64,000 nucleotides of DNA from Tyto alba. Taxonomy: Eukaryota > Chordata > Aves > Strigiformes > Tytonidae. The notes beneath the pieces were generated by a model. That model saw nothing but the letters and a program-made list of their open reading frames with translations, did not search any database and was not told the DNA's origin. The first letter of the stretch is position 1. The number at the start of each line of letters is the position of its first letter. The position numbers and the translations under genes are program-made. Where the stretch lies: positions 39,549,518-39,613,517 of the forward strand of contig NW_024881313.1 in NCBI RefSeq assembly GCF_018691265.1, in the 5' to 3' direction. Below, piece after piece: positions 26,841 to 39,100 of this stretch.

Positions 26841-28380
26841 GAAGTTGTATAAAGCTTTGAGCTTCTTTGAAGAAAATAGTTTAATTTTGCTTTGAAATGG
26901 GTCTTGATTTAACATTCTTATTACTCTATTTTTATGCTTTTTTTTAAAGGGACCTAAAAGACCAAAAATATCTAAAATGACCCATCCTGAATTTTTCACA
27001 GATTATGAGACTGCAAAAATTATCAAGTTTTGACAGGAAAACTTTTTAAATCTGAAGTTCTCACAGCCCCAAAGGAAGTTTCACAACCAGCCCTATTTCA
27101 ATATTATGATTATTTTCTCTGTGTGTGTCTGGGGCAGGGGGGATTTTATGGAAATCTGATTGAAAAATATGTTCACTGGATCTAGCCACATCCTGCGTTC
27201 TTTGTCCCACAGCAAATCCAGAGTGACTTGAATAATCTTCATGGCTTTGCAGGCTGTGCTGAGATAAACAAGAGAAGAATAATTTGTCATGATATCTCTA
27301 AAAGAAAAACAGGTCTAGATGTCACATCATATTCATTTCTAAACATGTAAGAGTTTTGCTCTGGTTCAATTGCTAGTCCAGTGTTGGCAGGCTTACCAAC
27401 TGCTGCCTGTGAAGTCTGTCAAGAGAAGTGGTTACACTATTAGTTTTGAAATGCATCTCTCCACGTTGGGAAGTACTGAGCCTCCCGAAGTGGAGAGACA
27501 GTGAGCAGGAACACAGAGCTTATAATGGTCATGGAGCAAACTGGAAGGCAACACAGAAAGATTTTTCTTTGAGGGCTTTCAGCTTTCATTCCCTAATCAT
27601 ATGACTGTAGGATGGCTAGCCTGCTGCAATTCAGCAGGGATTTCTTCTGCAAGTGGTCCTGGAAGTAACAGGGACTTCTGAAATTGAGAAATTAGGAGGA
27701 CAGTCTTCACTTCTTCTAGTCTTCTACCCTGAGGCCAGAGTGCTGAACTCCAAACTCTCTGCTGCTTTCACCTTGTTGGCTGTGGCACAGCATCTGAAGA
27801 GCATGTTGGCAATAGGTGCTGTGTTTCTCATGTGTCAGCATCTGTGGGACAAAGGTGTTTTGACAACAGACACCAGACAGGTTTAGCAGAGTAAAGAGGA
27901 AACCTCTAAATACCACTCCTGCTTCTGCAATTTTCCAGCATAGCCTCATTGATGATAGTCATGGAGTTTGCAATGAGGTAGCTGCTTCCACCTCTCTATA
28001 AATAACTACTTTTTTCCATACAGGACATATGAATGCAAACCTCTGAAGTACCACGGTGGCTTATGAAGAATTGTGATGACCCTTATTCTCCAAGGCTGAC
28101 TTAAATAGGACTTCACCTTTTATACCATGGCTTAAGTTTATCTGTGGTTAGGTTAAGCTTGCAGGTAAACCAGGAACTGTTTATGTGACAAGATGATGTT
28201 CTCTCTTACACTACACAAAATTAATAGACAAAGGTAACATTTAGAAAATTCCGAGATAAGACATGCCAGTTGAAGACTTGTTTATATATGTATGTAGATA
28301 ATTAGGTCCATGGTCACATGAATACATATGGGATTTACTAGGAAAGCTAGATGTTCTCAGAGAAATCATGGTTACAGGAA

Positions 28381-28470
28381 TGGATTTGGTTGTAACATTT
28401 TGTTTGTTTCTTGGTGTGGTTTGTTTTGGGTTTTTTTGGGGGGAGGAAAAAAGAAAAAAGAAAGAAAGGA
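28381..28470 (+). repeat. G/T-rich then purine-rich low-complexity tract
   Basis: A G/T-rich stretch (TTGTTTCTTGGTGTGG, then GGGTTTTTTTGGGGGG) switches near 28440 to a purine stretch of GAAAA-type units. The TTGGTGTGG motif recurs in reverse complement beside the A18 tract at 48813. Confidence 0.75.
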
Positions 28471-29985
28471 TCTAATTCAGCATTATTCTCAGAAATAACT
28501 CTTTCATGTAGCTCAAGATGACATGAAATAAAATGGCAAACAGCTAAGGTGTATTTTGGAAACTAGAGATACTACCACGATAGAGAAAGGGAAACTTCAG
28601 CTCCCATAAGGCACTGCAGCTGTTCAGGGAGATAACAGGTCCATGCTCATCTGGCCTCAAAATCATCAGCCTAAATTTTTAGGACTGTGTACTATTAAAG
28701 CTTTGATTCTTTGGATTTTTCATTTCTGTTTTAAAAGGCTGTAAATATTAAATTATCCAAATTTCCCATAGGATAGAAATTTCATTTCCAATTTTCATAA
28801 TGTTTACACTAGCGGAAGAGCCACTTTCTGTTTTAATATTCGGATTCATAAATTCTGGAATGGCAATGTCCCACCACTTGACATGACCCCAAACAGCTCT
28901 TTACGATTCTAATGTGCCAGGTTCATCAGAGCCTTTCTTGGGAAAGGTCACACTGCTCTGGGCTGGAATTTATTTTCAAAAACAAAGGGGGAAAGACTCA
29001 TTAAAAACCAGTTAGAAGTATGGTGGTTAGAGTACATACCTGAAATGTGGAAGACAGTTTCTGTTTTCAGACAACAATCAGTCCTTGATGTCTCATAGTA
29101 GATACACTTAATTATTGGACTACTACATGTTGAGATCTTTCATACCTTATCCTTTCATTTTTAAAGAAGAGGACTCTAGAAGACCTTCTTTTCATAGGTA
29201 CCCAAGACATTTTTGCAATATCAAGTGTATACAGGACGGGGAAATTAATTACAGCACAGCTAAGGCAGCAAAACCCTTCCATCAGGGTGAACGATGCAGA
29301 GGACTATGCTCTGTTCAGGTTGGGTTCATCAGATGGTTGGCACTATAAAAATACAAAACGCTGCTACTGGGCTGCTACTGTTTTCTCACTTCAGCAGCAA
29401 CCATGCTTTAATGGTGAAGTCTTGGTATACTAAGGAAAGAAGATGGAAAAGTATTCACTTGTTAGCAATTTTCATTGCCAAAAAATATTCACTTTTTTTT
29501 CAAGTCAGTCACCAAGTCTGAGGTTAGACTTCACAGAAGTTTATAATAAAACATTTCCCCTACAAAACTGGAGGGGCTTGAACTCAATCAGCAATTACTA
29601 ATGATGTTTATTCATGTTATAGTATTTATTTAGCTGCATAAAGTATGCCGGGGATTGGAATTTCTCCTGGCAAGTCCTGCAAATGTGTCAAGGAAAAATC
29701 TCTGTTCTGAATTTTGCCAGTGGAAATTCAAAATAGACTGTGCTTGCATTATTTGCCATCAAGCAAATATCTCTAGTGAATTGGAATCATACAGCTTGTA
29801 CATGACAGTAAAACCCAGCACAAAAGTGGAATTCAGGTTGTGTCTGTCTAAGGAGTTTCCTTAATTCTCCTCATCACAAGATCTACTAAGTCTTAAACAT
29901 GCTTCCTTTTGAAATTCCCTTGTTACCTAGGGAAAGGCCATTATCCATACTTACCAAAAGAGAAAATGAGATGCAAAGACTAAGA

Positions 29986-29999
29986 TTTTTTTTTTTTTT
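29986..29999 (+). repeat. T14 tract
   Basis: Fourteen T in a row, equivalent to a minus-strand poly-A. No retroposed gene is recognisable beside it. Confidence 0.9.
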
Positions 30000-30634
30000 A
30001 AGTGATATGGATATTTTGCTCATATATGCTTTACTTTAAATTAGTGGCGTCCTGCACCTTTAAAAATCCTTCTCATCTAATCCATCCAGCATCAAAAATC
30101 ACAATGCATTTGAGCAACGTATTGATCACTGAGGCCTTAACCAGTTGACTGGTGCTGGTAGACCAGGAAGAACACATTCGACAGTGTCAGGAAAGAAAGA
30201 CACACATAAAACTGTTTCTACAGTTGTGAGGGGTAGAGACTCCAAAACACGTGTGGGTGTCTTCCAGCCTGATTTTTTTAGGATTTTGTATGCTAAGGGC
30301 ACAGCAAGCTGAAGGTAGGGAGACTTTCAGTAATTCATCTTTGAGTGTGGAAAGATGTGATGTAATGTGCTCCCAGCTTACAAATAAGCACTTAGGTTTC
30401 TTCCACATCATGATTCCCCAACTGACTTAGTTGCCCAAGGCCATGGTGTGGATCTGCAGATGGACACAGCAGGGCCCTGCTCATGGGGGAGTGTAAAGCA
30501 GAATCTCATAGTGTAAGTCCCAAGCTGTCAGGCTTCTATGCAATTTTACATTGGTTCATGCTGGATCTTACCCTTTAACTGATGTAAAGGCACATGGCTC
30601 TAAAGCAGACGCAAATATGTCATTTCACATGATG

Positions 30635-31335
30635 CATAGAATCATAGACTAGTTTAGGTTGGAAGGGACCTTTAAAAGTTATCCAGTCCCACCCCCCTGC
30701 CCTGGGCAGGGCCCCCTTCCCCCAGCCCAGGGGGCTCCCAGCCCCGTCCAACCTGGCCTTGAACCCTTCCAGGGAGGGGGCAGCCACAGCTGCTCTGGGC
30801 ACCCTGGGCCAGCGCCTCACCCCTCACACAGGGAACAACTTCTGCCTTAGATCTAATCTAAATCTGCCCTCTTTCAGTTGTTTTAAATGTTATCCCTTGT
30901 CTTATCCCCACCACCCCCCTGATCCAGAGTCCTCCCCCACCTTTCCTGCCCCCCCTTTAAGCCCTGGGAGGCTGCTCGAAGGTCCCCCCGGAACCTTCTC
31001 TTCTCCAGGCTGAACCCCCCCAACTCTCTCAGCCCGGCCTCCCAGGGGAGCTGCTCCAGCCCCCCAGCATCTCCGTGGCCTCCTCTGGCCCCGCTCGAGC
31101 AGCTCCGGGTCCTTCTGTTGTTGGGGGCCCCCGAGCTGGCCCCAGCACTGCAGGGGGGTCTCCCCAGAGCGGAGCAGAGGGGGACAATCCCCTCCCTGGC
31201 CCTGCTGCCCCCCCTGCTCTGGCTGCAGCCCAGGGCACGGGTGGGTTCTGGGCTGCCAGCGCACGGGGCTGCCTCACGGGCAGTTTTCCATCCACCAACA
31301 CCCTCAAGTCCTTCTCTGCAGGGCTTCTCTCTATA
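30635..31335 (-). mobile_element. CR1 LINE, 5'-truncated, GC-rich subfamily
   Basis: About 700 bp of the 3' end of a CR1 non-LTR retrotransposon, sense on the minus strand. The low-coordinate end carries two copies of the CR1 terminal octamer (CATAGAAT, CATAGACT). Minus-strand frames encode pieces of the ORF2 reverse-transcriptase C-terminus: RSPAEKDLRVLVDGKL near 31300, then DPELLERGQRRP near 31100, then APSLEGFKARLDGA near 30760. These pieces lie in different frames with stops between, so the copy is dead. The 5' end is lost near 31335, the usual outcome of incomplete reverse transcription. It is much richer in G+C than its flanks and contains runs of six or seven C, so it is the most GC-rich patch in the window. 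It shares a subfamily with the copy at 48191. Confidence 0.95.
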
Positions 31336-31908
31336 GGCTGCATGACCTATGACTTCACAGAAATGACATCAGATTTTTACTCGTACACAGGAGCAGAAAA
31401 ACATGATAAAATATAGTTCCAGCACTTGAGATGTTGATGAGGGTGGCAACTGAAAGGAAAGTTTAGTTTAAATTAAAACATAAGTGACGTCTCAGAGGAC
31501 TCCTTTCACGTGATTTCTATTCCAGAAAGACAATACTCTTTTTCTTGTTTCCAGCTATAAACTTTTGGGGGTTTGTATAATGTTCACTATTTCCTATTAG
31601 CATAACAAATTCCATGATGCTCTGCCATTAACATTCAGAACCAAACAGAGAAAGGGGGAAGAAAGGCGAAAGTTGACAATGAAGCATCACACAGCAGCAG
31701 TACCATAGCACAGACTTGTCATCAGATCATCTCACATTTCCCATATTCCCAGGACATACCCTCCACCTTGTACCATGGGCCTATGAGAAAATGCAGTCTA
31801 CATCCTGCACCATCAACTTGCAACTGTCCAGCCAATCCTTTCAGATATTAGAAGGTAAATTTGTGGCAGTGGAGGAAACACAATGATGATGTTTCTACGA
31901 TCAAAATG

Positions 31909-31990
31909 TGTATATATATATATATACACGCACATATATATTTATATATATATACACATATATATTTATATATATAAAATACATATAAAT
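31909..31990. repeat. TA-rich array with ACAC interruptions
   Basis: About 80 bp of TATATA alternating with ACACGCACATA and TTTATA units. The two TA blocks either side of the ACAC interruptions repeat each other (ATATATTTATATATATA appears twice), which suggests an internal duplication. Able to unwind or form cruciforms. Confidence 0.9.
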
Positions 31991-32577
31991 ATGAGGAAAT
32001 GACAGTATTTCCAATAAAATTTCCAATATGTTGGCAAGTTTTTAAAGGCGAGGGGATACACGCCATGGCTTTGCTCTTTCACTACACGAACCATTTCAGC
32101 CTATATGGAGTCATTAATCCTCAAATGTGAGTGAGGCAAATTGGAAGCTGGAAAAGCTTCTTTCATCACATTTTTGCTTTATGGCCTGTCTTCTCCAGGA
32201 CAGGGAATGTCAAACCATCAGCAGCCCTTGTAGCTGTCCCGGGAACGGAGTGCATGTGTCAATTTAACTCCAGCCTGCATAGTCTGGTTTAGAGAGGGAA
32301 AGAACAGGGTGAGAACTTTCTTTAAAAATAAATTTCTTCTTCAGTTGCATTTTAAGGCCTCATTTTCACACTCCTACTAATCCCATCACCAAATATAACC
32401 ATTATGAACATGTGTCATTTGACTGACATTGGTGGAGACACTGACTAGCCTCAGTTAAAGTTTTAGACCATATAAGATCAATAGAGCCTCTTCAGAGCTA
32501 CAGTGTGAACCTCCCCATATCAGTTTCAATTTATCAGTCATTCAGCTCATTCATCCAGCACCATGAAGGTAGAATAA

Positions 32578-32674
32578 AAATTAATTAAATATATAGTTAT
32601 TTATCTATTTATATTTATATATTTAATATATCATATTGATATATTTATATATTTATATATTTTATATATATATA
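32578..32674. repeat. A/T-only array (ATTTATAT-like units)
   Basis: About 97 bp almost without G or C, built of TTTATATA and ATATTTAATATA units. It lies roughly 600 bp from the TA array at 31909, with unique DNA between. Confidence 0.9.
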
Positions 32675-33346
32675 AGGAGATAATAGTTATTTCACCTGGG
32701 AGACTTGCCGTTCAAAATGATGCTCAAGTAGAGATCTGCAGTTTTGTCATGCCCTCTCCTCTACTTCATTAAGCCTGAGCATATTTAAAGGATAGATGAT
32801 AAAGAGTAAGTTGTAATGAGTTTGGAGAAGACTAATGCAAAAAGTCACCAGGAAAAACAAAGTAAATGTCTCTGTGCAAACCACATCTTTTGAAATAACT
32901 CCACTGCAATCTTACGCCCTCAGATTTCATTATCCTATCATTCTGCGTGTGTCACTTCAGCTTATTCATTGAAGAATCCCCAAATGCACTGCCATACACT
33001 TTGGAGGGTTGTACTGGAGATAATTAAGAGGGAATAAAAATTTCCCCGTGAAGTGAAGGAATGGTGAGAAAAGGATGGATTTGCGGTTTTGCTTTTTCTG
33101 TAAACTTCTTCTCTGAGGTCAGTACCACTGCATTACTGAAAATGGCCTTTAACCATGAAAATAAGTGATCTCTCATCCCTGTCATTACATCCCACTACAC
33201 ACTGTTGTTGTAATTGCCCTGTGCCAACATTTCCTCTAATCCATGGGTCCCAGTCTGAAAGACAAATAGGTCCTTGGGCTGTGGGATTTATGGCTAGAAG
33301 GCTAACTGGTGGCATCTTTTAAATCCTCATCAATATTCACGCTGAA

Positions 33347-33357
33347 TTTTTTTTTTT
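33347..33357 (+). repeat. T11 tract ending in ACAG
   Basis: Eleven T followed by ACAGGG. It resembles a polypyrimidine tract plus acceptor AG, but no open exon of recognisable product follows. Confidence 0.8.
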
Positions 33358-35021
33358 ACAGGGACACAGCTGCTACATGAGTTTCTGGGAAGGTTAATGT
33401 AAGCATAGCTGGTACCGAGCACATGGAGCTCCAATTTGCTCAAATGGATCTGATTGAGTCAAGCCCATTGCACCAATGTTACGTATCCAGCAGCTATTAT
33501 CCACACTATGCACAATGTAGCTCTTGCAGTTCCCAATTTATCTGTGGAAACAATAAAGGCATCTATGATACCTTCCTAGACTGACATCCACCTGGACTCA
33601 CACACAGGGAAATCATTTGTGGACAAAACCACATACACACACAATCCCAAAACTCCACAACAGTGAATAAACCTCTGTCCTGAAGATTTTTGTTGAGGTG
33701 TTGGGAAAAGCATCTATACTGTGGGACTCTTCTGGCCGAGCCACTACATTGGGAATTGGACTGATTTAACCAAATATAGAGAAAGACTTCTGCAGCTGAA
33801 TTAGCCACCAAAGCTGAACTTTGCTCCCTTTGGATTAAATGAAGAGCTGGTCAATTGAGTTGAGGGTATGATTCATTCTCTCTTAAAATAGAAGTCTGGA
33901 ACAGATCTGTTAAATCACATCTAAAAGTGGCTGCTTCTCTTTGTTGACTACAAATGGAGCCCAGAGAGCCTGGATCAGCAGTAGATAACTGTGTTACCCA
34001 AAGCTAGGTGAGTGGAAGAGAACCTTAGATTGTTTTGTTTAGCTACTTGAAATGGACTATCCTTCTTGAAGCTGTCTTTGAAAATAATCTCTCTTGCAGG
34101 AAGAAAAAAATCTTTGCCATTAAAATCACATCCATCACAAAGACTCAGTGTGCTGCATATTGTATACACAAAACCTATGTCAGGGATGCTCCCTGAGTGC
34201 TTGGAGAGTTACTTTTTTCTAAGTGGGAATCTTTACATGCCCACAAGACTAGGCAGGAACATTTTAAAAACACATCTGTTCTACAGCTGGCATAGATATT
34301 GACAGCTCAGGACCACTATAAAATTTTGTGGATGTGGGCGATCCTTTTCTTTACATGACATTATTTCTTCCAGTGTACCCCAATGCATTTTGCAAATTGA
34401 CATTCAGTATGTGAGAGAATAATTCTCATTTCCCATTTTTCCAGGAGATATTTTGATAGGGATGTTAAGCAAGAGCTTGATTCACCTGAGTAGGAGCAGC
34501 TTCAGTAGTGTGGCACACCAGGTGTGGGATTGATTTCAAAGAGGAAGACAAATACCAGATTTTGCATGTAGGTGTCTGCAAGTGAGCTGGAGTCTGGGCT
34601 CACATTATAGGCAGTGGAAGGCTGGTCAACACAGACAACAGATCTACTGCTAAACACACATAGGGGCTCAATTCACCTGTCTAAATACAACCACCTAATG
34701 ACATTTGAGAGAGTCCAAGACACTCTGGCAGACTGACAGAGGATTTATAGGCTGCCCTCACCCCTGTGATGAGGAAACATGGAGGTCAGGAGGGACACAG
34801 CGCAATGCTTGCATGATACTATCCACCTCTGTATTTAAACAAAAACCACAACTATGCAATGGATATTGATAGCCAGTGTCTCAGATAACTAAACACTGGT
34901 TTTGTGAAGAACTCAGAAACCTAGGGTACATATGGGCATGCAATTGTGGCTACTACATCCTAATTCTCAAAAAAATTATGTAGAATGAACCCCTGTACAT
35001 CACTGCCTCTATCCTTATCCT

Positions 35022-35043
35022 TAACATAAGTATCCTTATGTTA
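35022..35043. repeat. Perfect 9-bp inverted repeat (hairpin)
   Basis: TAACATAAG, a 4-base loop TATC, then CTTATGTTA. All nine pairs match. Immediately upstream is ATCCTTATCC, so a direct CCTTA repeat is present too. No U-run follows and no RNA family is recognised. Confidence 0.8.
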
Positions 35044-35502
35044 TACTGTGTTCTGCATTGTGCTGTGGCTACTGGAAATACCACACCAATAGTGATATCT
35101 GACTGTTGAGACTCAATCTCCATTGACTACCACAAGAGTTTAGATACTTGGTGAACACATAGGCAGGGTTTAATTCTCTCCATCAACCATAAAAGTAACT
35201 ACAGTGAATTATCTCAGCTGTAGGCAACTACATTGTGGATTTGCATTTTCTTATGAGTAGGTATCTCAATTTAGGAATCTTAATCTGTGAGCTAAAACCC
35301 ACCCTGGATTACCAACTTCTATTACTTTGAAGAACAAGTTTCATCATACCATTTGTAGTAGGATTTGGGGACAGTGTGACCTGTAAAAGTGGTGGTAGGA
35401 ACATTAGGTTCTACATCTCCATCGTCATTCGAATGTTTTTTTGGTTTGCCTGAGAAATCGCTGAGGATAGGATGAGTAATAGGTGGTTTCATAATTTTAT
35501 TT

Positions 35503-35541
35503 ATTTTTTTCCCTTTCTTTTCTTTTTAATTTTTCAGTTTT
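35503..35541 (+). repeat. Pyrimidine-rich tract with acceptor-like end
   Basis: ATTTATTTTTTTCCC and TTTCTTTTC blocks lead to TTTTTCAG, a textbook 3' splice-site pattern. The following sequence soon hits stops in the frames I read and shows no known protein, so no exon is called. Confidence 0.5.
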
Positions 35542-36043
35542 CAGAGGGGTTTCACTACAATGAACAGGACTCTGAGATATCTCCTTTGTTCATATTATTG
35601 TTAATTCCTGCATGATGTAAAGAACAGTTAATTGTAGATCACTTCATAAATGTCCTCTCACAGCCACTGCAAACTACCTGAAGGCCTAGGTAGATAATCT
35701 AATGTCTGCTCCTGTCCACCTCCCACTTTTTGCACTTAACCACTAATGTAACCCAGAAATCATAACTGAGAGAGTGGTAACAAAGTCGAAGGATGCAGAG
35801 GTTGGTAGAAAAGCAATTCTGGATAAGAAAATGTTGTAGGGCACTACAGACTTTCTGCTGCTGCAGGGCTCAGATATCACCTGCTGCCTTCTGCTTACAA
35901 CCATACAGGCAGATTAGTATTTATTTTCTTATTCCTGACTTTAAGTTTTGTGTGGAAGGGAAAACTTCTAATATCACTACAGAAGTTTTGTTTATTAACC
36001 AACTCCACATCTGTCTTCCAGCAACTAAAACAGAACTGAAGCA

Positions 36044-36075
36044 GCAACAACAACAACAAAAACAAAAACAAATAC

Positions 36076-36114
<39 letters not shown>
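36044..36114 (+). repeat. (CAA)n/(CAAAAA)n leading into A38 tract
   Basis: CAA units grade through CAAAAA units into 38 uninterrupted A (36077-36114). The gradation suggests slippage growth outward from an A-rich seed. A 151-codon open frame crosses it only because AAA and CAA are sense codons. Confidence 0.95.
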
Positions 36115-36117
<3 letters not shown>

Positions 36118-39100
36118 ACGTTTGTCTTGAAATTTATATGGCACAAAGCACCGGCAGCTCAAGAAATGAGAGAGCGTTTAGCTCTGTCCTGGGACTCATG
36201 AAAAGAAGTCAGAGACAAGTCAGTCATTGGGCTAGTGCTGGGAAATAAAAAGGGACCTTTTCTATCTGTACATTCAGCAATCTCTGTTTGCACTGAGAAC
36301 CTCCTGGCTTTCCCACTTCACCTAAAGCCTCCAGGTGTAGTTTATAAGCCTCATAATAGGTTTGGAGCCTCAGTTCAGGAGTTTAATTTTCACGTACGAT
36401 GCCATCTGCTGTCTGGACAGCCCTAAGGGGAATCCTTATTAAAATAACTCTGAAGCAATAAAGCCATATGTGTAGCTTTATAGCTCATGGAAGGAATTAC
36501 AGTCATTCAGCCAATAAGAAGAATTGCTCCATGATAGCATGGCAACTTTTCTGTGTATGGAGGGGCTGTTAGTTCAAAAAGAAGCTATTCTCCAAATTGT
36601 GCTGTGAAACTTTGAAGTAAAAACTTACCAGGTGACAATTAGTGTAATGAATAGTATTTCAGTACAGCTACTGGGTTTTATGCTGCCTAGGAAACTGTTT
36701 ACCGACTGAGGAATGTGAAGAATATGGTTTCCCCAATGTCATCCACTCATATCTGTCACTTTCTGCTCTGAAGTGGGAAATCTGCTGGAAATTAGGAGAC
36801 TTTAAAAGCTTTCATGGCAAACACTCCTTTTAACATGAAGAAATTCACGCTTTCAGAAGTCCCTACTGAAATTATAAAAAAAAAAAAAAAAAAATTAGAG
36901 TTCAGAACGGTATTCATTTAATTTAACTTTCAAGAGTCTATAACGCAAACATCACAGTCTGAGCCAGTCAACCAAATCTCCCTGTATAGTCAAGGGAATC
37001 CTACTCAATTTAGTCATTGGAGTTGAGGGCACTATTCCTAAAGATGATGTCTGAAGTCAAACTAATCTGATCCTAAAATACCTATTCCTATTTTCTAGGA
37101 GATATAAAAGGGACCATCTCAACCTTTGGTGATTACACTGTAGACATCTGCAATTTTTAGAGCAGTTTTTTACCCATGACTACACGTGTCTTGAATCATC
37201 CCATATGTATTCTAGATTATTTTCACTTTGGCCATAGGGAGTGCCATTTAGGCTGTCATTTGGTCACTGGGATAAGAAAATCTGAACTGCTCACTCATGT
37301 CACAACCACAGGGAGGAAGAGCTGTAACATGGCTATAACCACAATAACATGAAAGTATGTAAGAGGCAAGGGTTACAAGCAGAGGTATTTTCTCTTAGAC
37401 CTGCCAAGGTTATGAGGAATAAATGTGACAAACTCTTGAGCACAAACCCTTCTTATGACAGAGGATGAAATCTAAATATCGTCTTCACCTTTAAATTAGG
37501 TCCATGGCAATGCATCTGAGACGCTGTTTCTGACTAATTCAGTAGCCATTCTTCCTTCTGCTTACCTCAAAATAATGTAAGGAATTATATTTTTCTGTCC
37601 TCACAGTGATGTTTACTTCATGTTGCTCCAGTGAAATTAAGAACTTGTATTTTCAGAGTATTGGTCGAGTGGGAGTGTTAGGAGGCAGGCTTAAACAGAG
37701 TGAGGAAGGGGCTGTACAGCCTTGTGGATATCACCCAAGAATGTGAAGACGTGCTTGACAAAGTGGATTGAATCTGTAAATCTAGGTAAGAGAAGAAGTG
37801 AGAGGTTAATTGTGTCAAAGAGATAAGCTGAAAAGTTACATATTGACAACCGGGGCAATGGAAGGAAGAAGGACATACGGATGTGAGTGCTGAGAAAGTG
37901 GCATGGCATGGTAATTGAGAGGGCTCCAGACCTGTGGGTGTGTTGTCAGTGATCTGAGATCCTCTGCTGCACCAAGCTCCTCAGGTCCTCTTAACAGCAA
38001 AACATTAGCAAGGAGGTGAAAATGTGTGTGAATAAATCAACCTGGGTTTGCAATGTAAGAAATGCGCTGTGGCAATGCCAAAGATTTTCAGCCATACACC
38101 AAGCCTCCCTGCACAGTCTAGATGTGTGTGCCAAAAGGTGTTTTCTGTTCTCAAATTAAATGCAATTGAGAGGGTCCTAAGCAAACAAATTCCTGAGATA
38201 AGAGAAACTGTCAGACTATCGTACCGTATAACAAATCTTCATGTATTCAATAAACAATCTCTCAGTTTTCTACTTTCAGTTTTCTAAAACTGATTTAAGT
38301 AATAAAATAAAGATGGGTCCAGTCATTATTTTCCTCTGATTTACTCTATTTGCGACTGCCTGGCCAAATTAGTAAGAGGTTGGTCACTTTGCAAAGGTTG
38401 TGTGAAATGCTGGAAAATAATGGGAATGTGAAGCAAAATCTCGGAATTTCTCTGAACCTTGTAAATATGTAAGTTCTGCACAGACCTTAATATCCCAGCT
38501 CATCCCTAATTTTGAGTGGTTTAGATTTTCTGTGGAAAAATATAATTTATTTTCAGTTTGATGCAGAAATACCATCAAAACTTACATGTTACACATGAGG
38601 CTCTCAGAACAGTCCCTGCTTTATGACCCAAGTCAACTAGACCTGTGCTTCCCACCTTGGCAGTGACGTGGTCTCACCTGGGCTTCACGACCCCACCAGT
38701 CATGCACAACAGCTTGATGAGATCCCTTCGGCTTCTCCCGGGATGCTACAGGCAGGGAACAAGGGAGTAGAGGACTTTGCAAGCTTTTTGACCTCTGCTG
38801 AGTCCCCTGCCATACGACCCAGCACAGACTTTCACAGGCCACTTGTGTCCAATACAATCAAAGCAGAACAGAATGTGAGAGAGATTATGGTTGTAGAGAA
38901 AAACACTCTACCAGTCCTCTTGACTTTAATTAGGCAACTCGAGAGGAACTGTGGCCGTATCCATTAAGTCCATGGAATTTTACAGGCTTAACTCACACTA
39001 GAAATCAGGAAAAATCAGGTGGTCAGAAACAGCAATAAGAATACAAGGATCACTGTCATGATAAGCCTATTCATGGCATGAATATGTAATGCAGGAAGAT

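Larger units (their letters stand above)
26841..30634. other. Unique non-coding DNA, no gene recognised
   Basis: A/T-rich DNA with the G/T tract at 28381 and the T14 tract. GCTGCTACTG is repeated in tandem near 29360. No exon or older transposon is recognised. Confidence 0.6.
31336..36043. other. Non-coding DNA with TA-rich arrays
   Basis: Two TA-rich arrays, a perfect hairpin and a pyrimidine tract, otherwise unique A/T-rich sequence. No frame exceeds 82 codons apart from frames entering the adjoining CR1 or poly-A repeats. Confidence 0.6.

Noticed and set aside
30635..31335. Possible CpG island or promoter because of high G+C
   Set aside because: The G+C comes from the CR1 subfamily sequence. 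No flanking exon or island outside the element.
31029..31343. GC-rich open frames on both strands (about 30902-31416)
   Set aside because: These lie in the CR1 copy. Minus-strand pieces match CR1 reverse transcriptase, and the plus-strand frames are their shadows.
35793..36248. 151-codon plus-strand frame with Gln- and Lys-rich segment
   Set aside because: The centre is a (CAA)n and A38 simple repeat. The ends are unfamiliar and the frame is explained by low complexity.
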